64,000 nt of DNA from Aedes albopictus (Eukaryota; Arthropoda; Insecta; Diptera; Culicidae), in the NCBI RefSeq assembly GCF_035046485.1, contig NC_085137.1:342850505-342914504 (forward strand), in the 5' to 3' direction. The notes under the pieces are model-generated. The model was not told the DNA's origin, made no database searches, and saw nothing but the letters and a program-made list of their open reading frames with translations. Position numbers and translations under genes: made by a program. Positions 46,814-57,445 of the stretch are shown here, in pieces; positions within the stretch are counted from its first letter, which is position 1, and every line of letters begins with the position of its first letter.

Positions 46814-48640
46814 TTTAACAGATAGAGAGGACATACATTCATGCTTTAAAGGATTTAAACAACGACAAAATTCATGAATGTTGTAGTAATTGCCTTGTTT
46901 ACAATCATGTCACGCTCCGTCGTGACCGAAAAATGAGCGAATATTGTTAGACTCTCTTGGTCATTGTCTCCCGATTCGATGACATTGAGAGAGGTACTTC
47001 TGTAAAATTCACGTGACGACTCGTGTTGACGCTGACGCTTTCCACGCCTGATCAAAGCATCTTTTGACACTTCCTTTTAAAATTTTATCTGGGATTATTT
47101 CCAAGTTCGGTGGTAGTTTCTAAGTTCGTCAATTCATTCAGGAGTTTATTTGACAGCTTTTTCAAAATGTCATCGGTATATTATTTGGATTTATTTCTGA
47201 AGTTTCTTCGTCAATAATTTTAGGAAATTATCAAGCATTTAGTTTTTGAAAGTATTTGAACATTTTTCTTCTGCATTTTTGCGGCATTTTTTTCTGGTAA
47301 TGCTTTTGATGATTCATTTTAATTCTCAAAAAAAGATCTTTGGAAATGTCTTTAGCAATTCTTTCTGTATTTTTATTGCAAATTTCTCTGGTTATACCTA
47401 TGGCAACTTTTTAACAGTGAATTTTGTAATTCATTGGGCAAACTCTTTGGGGAATCTCGCAGCATTCTTTGAAAACCATTTCAGCAGTTCATTTGTTAAT
47501 TTCTTCTGCAATTCTTTGATTATTCCTAAGACTGTTTTAAAATCGATAGATAAAAAAAGCTTAAAAAACGCCGCCTATTTCTTTGAGAACTATTTCGTAA
47601 TGATTTTACGGATTAGAATTCATGTTGTTACATGCTTTGGAAATCACTTAAGGAACTTCACCAGCAATTCTTCTGGAAAGTAATTGGAGAATTTTCTTGA
47701 CATCTTCTTCGCAAAGAAAATGCATTTTTTCGGCCGGTTGGTTTGTATTTTTTTTTAATTCCTTTGAAAAATTCTTTGGTTTTTTTTTTCGAAATTTGTT
47801 TTGCAAACTGTTCGGAAATTGTTTGAAAATTCCTTCAGCAACTTCTTTAGGATTTTTTTTGGAATTTTCTTCGGAAATCCCTCTAAGGACACCTCCGATA
47901 ATTTCTTTGTGAATTTTTCAGGTATTACTTCTGGATCATTGTTGGTTATTCCTTTGGAAATATTCTTGTTAGTCCTTCGACAATTCCTCCTGGAATTTCT
48001 TCGGCATACTTTGAGAACAATTCTGGAATGTTTTTTGTCAAATCTTGCGGGAATTTCTTGGGAATTTCTTCAGCCACATTTTTTTAATTATTTGTCAGTA
48101 TTTCTTGGAGAGTGCGAGATTTGTTTGGTAATGATTTTCGGGATTCTTGTAGCAGCTTCTTCTGGAAGCTTGTTTTCAATATGCCTTCAAGAATTCGTGT
48201 ATTACATGCTTTGAAAATTCATTTCGGAATTTCTAGAGCAGTTCTTCAAAAATTACCTCAGATAACTTTTTTGAGGACTGCTTTGTAAGGGGATTTCAAA
48301 TTCTTGCGGCACATCACTTTTAGATTATTTTCGGGAACTTCTTTGGTAAATTCTTCGACAATATTTTAAAATAATTATGGCAATAATTATATAGAAATTG
48401 CTGGGAAATTTCTTCGGCAACTTCTTTAGAATTTATTTTTGGAAATTTCCTTCGAAAATTTATTTTGAGGATTCTTTTAAAAATTTCATTGTGAATTTCT
48501 CTGATGTTGCCTTTGAAAAACCTTTTTAAAATTTCTCAAATATTTTTTTCTTGCAAATCCTTGCGAAATTCATGCTGAAATTCCTTCGTAATTCCTTCCA
48601 AGAATTCTTCGGTAATATCTTCGTGATTATTTCTTCAACG
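46814..48640. repeat. AT-rich degenerate family A repeat tract, right part
   Basis: Units like AATTTCTTCGGAAATTCCTT recur with about 12-bp spacing from ~47080 to ~48620. The frames of 145 and 137 codons (47246-47683, 47801-48214) are hydrophobic F/S/L/N-rich read-outs of this period and not credible proteins. Confidence 0.55.
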
Positions 48641-50059
48641 GCAACCTCTTTCGAATGTGATTTGTTTTTTTAGTATCGAGCTTTTTACGCTGACTATAAA
48701 ACAACAAGGAGTGATTCGATTTTGACGTTTCTTGCCGACGGTTTTTATAGTTTGATCAAGTTTGGTCAAAGTAGACTTTGAGTTGAGATTGTTGATTGAG
48801 CTGTCAATAATTTTCACTCGATTTGTTGTGAATTATCATGCTCCCAACCATTAAGAATATTTAATTAACAACCGTTTTATTTATATTTTAGACCTGCAAA
48901 AACCGAAAATCTGCCGGATGCATTTGGGACGAGGTCTTGATATGACTCTAAACTATTAAAAGTAGAAGTTTGTCGAACAAGGAGCGTGTCACAAGATTCA
49001 TAGAATTTTCGGGAAGGATTCGGGAACAACGTGTAGACAAAATGTTCAAACGAATGTTTACGAGGCAGTTTGAGCAATCAAAATCAACATGACTTACTAG
49101 CACCACCGTCCGTCTTCAGGAGTTGATCGGCTGACCGCAAAAAATACAAGGATATAACTTGAATAATAACGACGTCTATACAAAGTACGTTTTCTCGAGC
49201 GTTTTCTGAATTGAAGTCCCAAAAAAAAAAAATATAACAGCCAAAGCTTCCCACCAGAATAATTTGACTGTGGCAGAAATCATTTGAACGCAAAGTTTGC
49301 AGATTAGTTCGGAAAGCCAGATCTTTTCTATAGAAAAGTTCCAAACAATTATTCCATCGAGACCGACAGGCGCTTGTCGAAGGCGCTTCCTTTCAGAGGG
49401 CACATGAAAGATTCAAAAAAGAATTGGGGACGAGACGTCAAGAATTTGTAAATGTTTTGGATAGGTTAGATGTCTTTAGTGAAGATTTGCAGCCCGAGGC
49501 AACCAAGAGGCAACTTAATCTCTTATTTAATGGACATAATTCGTGCATCAGTGCCGAGAGCATGGTGTTTATAACTAAAATCCTAAATTACTGCACGGAA
49601 TTAGGCCATTTTGTAGCCTCACGATAATGCATAAACCATGACTAAAAACGGCCCTCGAAAATCGGTCTCCAACAGCATCGCATTGTTATTTGAAATGCTG
49701 CATAAATTTGAATAAACTGCCTCGAATGGCTGGCCACTTCCATTTCTTATATCATCCTAAAATGTAAAAATAGAAGAGTTGTTAACAAATCACGGAACAA
49801 TAATTCTAATTCACACTCAAGCATCCGGGACAGGAGCGAAAATTGTTGACACTTCATTTTCAACAATGAAATTGTTCAGCATTTCTAAGTTTGCTATGAT
49901 CCAATTTAAAAAAAATTATAGTGTCGGCAAGAAATGTCAGAGGGGGTGATTCAAAATTTATGGCAAGGCTAGCGTAAAAACCTGGATTGATTTCAACAAC
50001 TGTTTTGTTTAAATGTTTTATCAATTTCATCACGAGTTCCTTTGTCGACTATCAATACA
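48641..50059. other. Interval with one unassigned small frame
   Basis: A plus frame of about 95 codons, open from a stop near 49354 to TAA at 49627, reads LVEGASFQRAHERFKKELG then FVNVLDRLDVFSEDL and ends LGHFVASR. It is hydrophilic, helix-like and unlike the simple repeats around it, so it may be a retroelement Gag remnant or a small exon. No family is recognised. The rest is AT-rich. Confidence 0.25.
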
Positions 50060-50420
50060 GTTTGCATATAAATTTAACCGGCAATTTCTTTGGGAATTTT
50101 CCTGGCAGATTTTTTTTGGAATTTTTTCTTGCATTCTTTTGCATCTATTCTTTTGAAAATCTTTTGAAATTTCCATGGAAAATTCCTTCAAGAATTCCAT
50201 TTTGAATTTTGCATAGAATCTAAAAAAAAAATATTTCATTTCCCCTATGAATTGGCCGAAGGAATTGTGGAAGGAGTTCCTGAGAAGTTTCCCGAGGAAT
50301 TGCAAAAAAAAAGCTTTTTCTGAAACTTTCGATGAAAATTTTAAAGAAATTGTCGTGGAGGTTCACGTTGAAACAGCTGAAGGAATTCCGAAAATAAGTG
50401 CTGGAAACCGAAGTAGAAGC
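50060..50420. repeat. Degenerate family A patch
   Basis: GGAATTTTTTCTTGCATTC and GAATTGTGGAAGGAGTTCC-like units. A similar remnant lies at 51320-51460. Confidence 0.5.
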
Positions 50421-50635
50421 CGGGATTGATTATCTGGAGTCATATTTTGAAATTTTTCAAACATTTGTCTAGCAAGCAGAGTGCTGTACATACAAAGATG
50501 AAATTTTGCCATATTTTTAATGAGAGTTGGTTCGACAAAATGTCAACAATTTATGTTTTATACAGCACTCCGATCGACAGATATACATTAGGGAAGCTTC
50601 AGAACACGATTCCGGATGATCGAGTCTGACTTGTA

Positions 50636-51292
50636 GCTTGAGCTTGAGCTTGATTGACCGCCCGTGGATGCTACTCCAGTATCGCCAGACCAGCTACACT
50701 CACACAAGGACCAATGAGATAACTTAACTGCCGGGGACTAGCAGGCCATCTTCAGTGTGTGAGCGTTGGTGATCTTCTATTCTTAGGCAACAATGGCGCC
50801 TGCCACGTCAGGTTGCAGGTCAATGTGGGGAAGGGGTAAGGAAGTGATGATTGCAATCGTTTGTATCCACATCTGGCCGAATATACCTCTGCGCCAGCAC
50901 AAATTCATGCGGATGTTGGAGTGTTGGTGGGAATTGGTTGGCAGAAGGTTCACACATTGGTGTGTGGATATCAGGGGAAGGTGATAGAATTGTGTGTTTT
51001 TATTATTTTGAAGATGTGCGGCACAGTTCGCTTGATTGCATAACTTGTAGGCGTTTTCTAGTAGGATTGTGACACTGTGCTGTGAAAGTTTGGAAGGAAT
51101 GGAAACGGATTTTTCAACCCGTTTCTGTTCTAGCGACGACTATGAACATGTTTATATACATGAGTTGTATATGTAGAGAGCAGAGAGAAAGTATATAGAA
51201 AGATACAAAGTAGGAGGAAAGGGACGGGCCAGGGATGGAACCCAGGACCTTCTGCATATAAATCAGAAGCGGTAGCCACTAGACCACCAAGC
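50636..51292 (-). mobile_element. 657-bp tRNA-headed retroposon with 24-bp target duplication and (CAAGCT)n tail
   Basis: The head on the minus strand at 51292 reads GGCTTGGTGGTCTAGTGGCT (A box), with an anticodon-arm-like CTTCT/AGAAG stem and a B box GGTTCCATCCC. The tail at 50657-50636 is CAAGCTCAAGCTCAAGC. The element is bracketed by exact 24-bp direct repeats CCGGATGATCGAGTCTGACT plus TGTA at 50612-50635 and 51293-51316. Frames of 60-73 codons in the plus strand (50793-51072) are not supported. A complete, fairly young SINE-like insertion. Confidence 0.8.
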
Positions 51293-51659
51293 CCGGATGA
51301 TCGAGTCTGACTTGTAATTTACAAAATAATTGCCAGCGAAATTCTCGAAGAAATGGCCAAAGAATTCCGAAAGAAATTATGAAAAAAAATCGATGGCAAA
51401 TTTTCAAAAAACTGTCGACAAAAATTTCCAAACATACTGCCGAAGCAGCTTTTTGAGAAAAAATATTGTGAGTACACTTAAACCTCTTTTTATGAGTGTT
51501 ATTTTTATGCACTTCTCATTTGTGCACCTTTTTTATGTCCTGCATAAAAAGAGGGCAAGCTACTCAGAGCCAATATTGTGCATAAGAATATTTATTAATG
51601 AAGGGAACCTTGACGGGAACTATTGCAACGGTGGCCAACGAGTGTTTATAGGGGAGAGC

Positions 51660-52680
51660 AAAAGAAGGTTACAGTGGCGTTTCAGGGGGTCTCAAGGGGT
51701 TTAAGCGGGGTACCAGGAGATCTCAGGGGGGTTTTCGGGAGTCTGAGGGGATTCCCGAAAACATTCCAGAGAGTTTCAGAGGTGTTTCGACGGGATTTGT
51801 AGGCGTTTCTTCTATGTTTTCGGGGTTTTCCGAAGGTCTCGCGTGCGTTACATGGGGACCGAGTGGGTCTGAAGAGGGTTTCAAAGGTATTTCAGGAACT
51901 CTCAGACCATTTAAGGCTGGGTTCAGAGGCGTCTTTGAGGCGTTTTCGGGGGTTACGGAGCCTCTCAGATGCGATACATGGGGTTCGAAGGGGTTCCAGG
52001 GGTATTCCGGAGGCATTTCAGGGAGTTTCAGAGCATTTTCGACGAGATTCAGAGGCGTTACGGAAACATTTTGGAATAGTTTTGGGGGATTTTAGAGCGT
52101 CTCAGGTCCGTTACATGAGGTTTAACTCTTTGGAGACTGTATTTTCACCTTTCAGGGTTTAACCTTACTGGTCTAGAACACGTTTATGATGGTCGATTGT
52201 CTCGGCTGGGCAAAAACGTCCCATCCATCCCCAAAGGGTTAAGGAGAATTTTGGAGGCATTTCAGGAAGTTTCAGACGATTTTTAGAGGCCTCATCACAA
52301 TATCTTTGGAAATGCCCCTGAAATACCCCTTGATTCAAAGGTGTTCTTGAAACCTTCTGATACCACCCTGACCTAAACGCCCCCAAAACCTTCGTAAACG
52401 CCCTCGAAATCATCATAACCAAATTAAAATGCTTCTGAAACCCCTTTTGACGCCATTAATAGGGTCCAGAAACCCCTTGAAATGCACCTGAAGACCCCTT
52501 TGAATGCCCCTGAAATGCTATCAAACCTGCCTTAAACCTATAGGAACGAAATGACTCGGAATCCCTTTGCAACGCCCTGTAAAGGCTCCTGAGATCTCTT
52601 GAGTTGCCCTAAAAGCCCTTTGAAACGTTCCTGAAACCCCTTGAATTCCCCTTAAAAGGCTAAAACCGCAACTAATTTAA
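51660..52680. repeat. Degenerate family B repeat tract
   Basis: 51660-52090 runs as GGGTTTCAGGGG/GTTTCAGAGGCG words. 52260-52660 runs in the opposite sense as CCTGAAACCCCTTGAAATG. The switch in orientation near 52150-52250 suggests an inverted junction. Frames near 100 codons are by-products. Confidence 0.65.
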
Positions 52681-53640
52681 GTTTTATCATGATATGGTCT
52701 TCTACAAAGTGGTTCATTAGGGTTTCAACTTCTATTTTTTCAATTCTGAGCCAAGTCGAACTCGCCAAACCGGCGTGTTCTATGAGATACTGGAGGTCAT
52801 CCAATTTCCCATATATTTGGACTAAACATCCCATACAAACCTTCAACTCATTTGCGCCAGTTCAGTTTTCACCTGGTTGAGCTGAATCTTTCATAGATTG
52901 TTCTTCTCATCCAAAGGCACGATTCTAGAGGGTGCCCCGTGAATTTTGAAAACTTTTTTTTTCACGTCATACAAATGCGGGCTGGTCTTTTGATCCATAC
53001 TCTACATGTGTACGATAACCGATTTTGAAAATATTGCTTTGTTATTTAATAAAAAATAAAAAACCAAAAAAAAATAAGGAATCATTTCAGTTTCGCCTTA
53101 AAACCAAAACTTAACTAATGCAAAAATTTCCTTCTTGCTATGCCTGTTTTAATTTATGCACATTTTTAATGTATGCAGTCCCAGCCATGTGCATAAGAAG
53201 AGGTTCCAGGGTATAATGAAAAAAAAAATAAAAGAAGAAACTACAGCGGAATTGCCGCTGAATTAAAAAAAAAAGACAAAAACATTGCTGATCAAAAAAA
53301 AAATGACGCTGGAGTCCCAAATAAATTTCAGAAAATATTTGCATGTATACATCCGCAGAAATTGCCATATGAGTTGATGGCATATTTCCAAATTATAAAA
53401 GGAATTTTCACATGAATATCAAAATAAATTACTGAGGGAAGTTTTCAACGGAATTCCCAAAGGAATTCACAATGGTCAAATTAAGGAAAACCAGTGTATT
53501 TTGAAGGGGATAAAAATTGTCTATTGGAGTCATGAGACGCCATGTTTTTTTTTCGCCCCTTCAATATTTTGAGATTTTTGAAGGGGGGGTGACATAAAAC
53601 AAATTAAATATTTGCATCGGCCTAATTGGCAATGGATACC
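52681..53640. other. AT-rich interval; includes copy 2 of the dispersed ~90-bp repeat
   Basis: 53538-53623 matches 23829-23919. Runs of A at 53040-53300. No gene seen. Confidence 0.45.
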
Positions 53641-55260
53641 AGGAATCGAACACGTGGCTATGTTTTAGTTCAATGAATTTTCGAATCGGAACCACTGGAA
53701 AATGCTTCAACTCCCCGCTATAAGTGCTGAAGAATCAGAAACACGATCATCCATCTGTGCAACATGTATCCACCAGTTGGCTTTTGTTACCATTAGAATG
53801 CGCTTCACTCCATAAGCCTACGCATGTTGCCATCATTCGCATGGAATATTACGTTCGCAAAATCGCGTACAAAATGTGACCCCGTACAGCGCGCGCGTAA
53901 GCTCAAACAATAGCTTCCGGTGCTCCATATCGGTACCTACCTATATCGAACGACCCGCGGATTGAACGTTCCGACCACCACCGCTTGCGCGGCCGATATC
54001 ATTAACGTCATCGATAATGATTTGCAATCAGAGTGTCGCGGATTTTTTCGTCGCCCGCTAATGCCGCGGTGCCCGATCCGATGTGTAGCGAAGCCGCTGC
54101 TCCGCGGAAATAGAGTAGCATAGCGGTTTGCCGGTAGAATCGTGTGTCACGTTTTTGATAGGGCAGTGATGATGGATAGGGGTAGCGGTGGTGACACCGG
54201 TGCCACTACTGACTGGTGGTGGTCAGAACGCTCGAATATTCCATCCTTGTCGAGGGGCTTAGGGCCGCGTTTGCCAGACTGTGGGAAGCAGGGAACAGTG
54301 GTTACACAAAATTCTATGTTTTCTATAGTGAGGTATAGTATATATTGTAAATTTAATTGATGTAACCCCAAACAATTTGGAATACTCAATCTATAATGGA
54401 GTAACACGATTAAATAATATAATAAATGATTAATTTTGAGCTTTTTTTAATGAACAACTATTGTATTGCAATATAAATACTAATATGGAACGAGCTCACC
54501 AATAAATATACGGCTTCAAAATTGATCAAATTCGACACTTTGTTTGGAAACCACTGTTTCCCAGGATGGGACAGAGGTAGAATGCAGCAGAGCAGAGGGC
54601 TGACCGTTGGCGACCGACTGGTCAGAAGTGCGGATTTCCAATAACGGCCAGGGAGAGCGGGAGTCAAGGGGAAAATGATACATATCGATGCCACCACGCT
54701 TCTGCTGCCTACCGCGTCACATCGCGTCGTCGTCGACTGTGCGATAGGAATTTGTGTACAATTAGATATCGACGGCCGCCGAGCCAGGCAGCGCAGCGCA
54801 GCGCTGCGCAACCGGTGTTTAATCAAACATGGTTTGTTTGAGTTGGTGTTTTGCTTATTTGATTGATTTGAAATTTGCTTTTGTCGCCACCACCAGGAAT
54901 GAAGCGATCAGCAATTGGTCGGTCGCCCTGTTCGGTCCGCCAGCGTCCGAACCGTGGGCCGGGCCGTCGTGGTGAGCAATTTTGTGATTTAGGATGAAGT
55001 AATTGGACGGGATTGTAGCGATGATGGGTATTGCAAATATAAAGGGCTTTATGTGAAGTGGTAATGACGTGTGGGATGGATTTATGCTGAAAGTTGTCTG
55101 GCTCGGTCGGTAGTAACTCAAGTGAAATTATATGTTTGCACAGTTTGGCTGCCAGTGCTAGTTTGCCGTACGTGATGATATGTAGGATTGAGTGGAATAA
55201 ACGATTTGAGTGCCGATTCAATTGAAGTGCCATAATTGCACTATTACCACACAATGATTT
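53641..55260. promoter_or_regulatory. GC-rich unique island; candidate regulatory DNA
   Basis: 1.6 kb without transposon words, with GCGCGCGTAAGC (53888), CATCGATAATGATTTGC (54008) and a CAGCGCAGCGCAGCGCTGCG run (54788). Minus frames of 143 (54823-55254) and 122 codons (54458-54826) have no recognisable domain. It could hold a control region or untranslated exons. 54305-54545 inside it is AT-rich. Confidence 0.25.
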
Positions 55261-55584
55261 TTATTCGATGGCACAATAATTTATTACTAATTATTTTTAA
55301 TCCCTATGAAGGTTGTGATTACAGTGCCGATAATTCCAAGTTTTATTATCAATCGACAAATACTCTACGTTGTATGTACCAACGTTAATTATGATTTACT
55401 CACATCATTTTTATTTGACTTCAATATACGAGTGACTTGACTATCCATGTGCAAAAGGGATTCGTAACTGCACAGCAAAAACAGTTTTTTTTTCTGTATA
55501 CGAATCGTTAGCATAGTTGTCTTATTTTCTTTTAGTTTTCAACTTCAGAACTAACTAAAAAAATCTAAAGAAATTAACATGTAT

Positions 55585-55745
55585 GTATTAACGAAATTTT
55601 TAGCTTGGGGCTAGTTCATCTCGAGACCCATAGCTTTACTTCCATTCCGGAGGACTCACAATTTGTGAGTATGCCAGGTGTGGCACTCGATCCCAGGTCA
55701 TCAGCGTGATAGCCACGGTCTTTAACCATCACATCTGGTCCGCTC
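55585..55745 (-). mobile_element. Feilai-type SINE, degraded
   Basis: The minus strand starts near 55745 GGAGCGGACCAGATGTGATG, has a B box GGGATCGAGTGCC, then TCCGGAATGGAAGTAAAGC and GGGTCTCGAGATGAACTAGC. It ends GTTAATAC. More diverged than the 44.4-kb copy. Confidence 0.8.
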
Positions 55746-56563
55746 CATAATAAAGTAGTAGTATATAAACAACAGTTGTAGTATACAAGCTAGTGGAATT
55801 CCTGGAGAAATTTCCAATAGAATTTTAGTAGAAATTCATGAAAGAACTTGAGAAGGAAATCCCAAAAGAATTCCTGAAGGAATTCCCGAAAGAATTTCCA
55901 GAGGAATTCCCAGAGGAAGTCCTAGAGAAATTGCCAGAGGAATTTGTAGAGAAATATTCGGAGGAATTCCCTGAGTAATTCCCAGAGGAATTTCTAGAGA
56001 AATCTTCAGAGAAACTCTTAAAAGAATTCCTAGAAGAATTCCCAGTGGAATTCTTTGAGCGTTTCTCAGAGAAATTCCCAATGGGATTCCAGGAGAAACT
56101 TCCAGTGGAATTTCTTAACGAAATCCCAGTGGAATTCTTGGACAAATTATCAGTGGAATTCCTGGAGTAATTCACAGTGAAATTTTCGGAGATTCCAAAA
56201 GAATTCCTGGAGGGATGCCCAGAGGAATTCCTGGAGGGATTCCCAGAAGAATTCCTGGAGGGATTCCCAGAGGAATTCCTGGAGAGATTCCCAGAGGAAT
56301 TCCTGGAGGTATACCCAGAGGAATTCCTGGAGGAATTCCCTGATGAACTTCTGGAGGGATTCCTGGAGGAATTTCGTGAGGAATCTCCTGAGGAATTTCT
56401 GGAAGAATTCCCTGAGAAATTCCTGGAAGAATTCCCTGAGGAATTCCTGGAAGAATTCCCTGGGGGAATTCCTAGGGGAATATACAGAGGAAATCCCAAA
56501 GGAGTACCCAGAGGAATTGCCAGAGAAATCCCCAGAGAAGTTTCTAGACTCCTTGAAGAAATT

Positions 56564-56810
56564 CTGGAGAAATTCCCAGAGGAATTCCCAAAGGAATTCC
56601 CAGAGGAATTTCCAGAGGAATTCCCAGTGGAATTTCCAGAAGAATTCCTAGAGGAGTATCCACAGAAATTCCCAAAGGAGTTCCCAAAGGAATTTCCAGA
56701 GAAACTACTAGAGGAATCCCAGAAGAACTCCCAGAAAAACTCCTTGAGGAATTACCAGTGGAATTCTTTGAGCATTTCTCAGTTGAATTCGTGGAGAAAT
56801 TGCCAAAGGA
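56564..56810 (+). repeat. 247-bp exact duplication, copy 1
   Basis: Base-for-base identical to 57199-57445 (offset 635), checked across all lines. It contains the marker GAGGAGTATCCACAGAAATT. Confidence 0.95.
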
Positions 56811-57198
56811 ACTCCTTGAGGTATTCTCGGCGGAATTCCTTGAGCATTTCTCTGTGAAATTCGTGGAAAAAATCCCAATGAATTTCCAGGAGAAATTCCC
56901 AGTGGAATTCCTTGACGAAATGCCAGCGCAATTCCTGAAGGGATTCCCTGAGAAATTACTGGAGGAATTCCTGGAGGAATCTCTAAAGAAATTCATGAAG
57001 AAATTTCCAGGAGAACTCCTGGAGGAATTCCCAGAGGAATTCTTTGAAACATTCCCAGAATTTCCAGAGGGATTCCTGGAAGACTTGTATGTTTATGACA
57101 TACTAGCAAATCCGTTAAACGCCAGTAAAGGGCTACATATATCAGTATTCCCAGAGGAAATGCCAGAGGATTTCCCGGAGGAATTCCCAAAGGGATTC

Positions 57199-57445
57199 CT
57201 GGAGAAATTCCCAGAGGAATTCCCAAAGGAATTCCCAGAGGAATTTCCAGAGGAATTCCCAGTGGAATTTCCAGAAGAATTCCTAGAGGAGTATCCACAG
57301 AAATTCCCAAAGGAGTTCCCAAAGGAATTTCCAGAGAAACTACTAGAGGAATCCCAGAAGAACTCCCAGAAAAACTCCTTGAGGAATTACCAGTGGAATT
57401 CTTTGAGCATTTCTCAGTTGAATTCGTGGAGAAATTGCCAAAGGA
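57199..57445 (+). repeat. 247-bp exact duplication, copy 2
   Basis: Identical to 56564-56810. Both flanks diverge at once, which marks a recent unequal exchange or conversion within the array. Confidence 0.95.

Noticed and set aside
47246..48214. Hydrophobic frames of 145 and 137 codons as membrane proteins
   Set aside because: They are F/S/N-rich products of the AT-rich 12-bp repeat tract.
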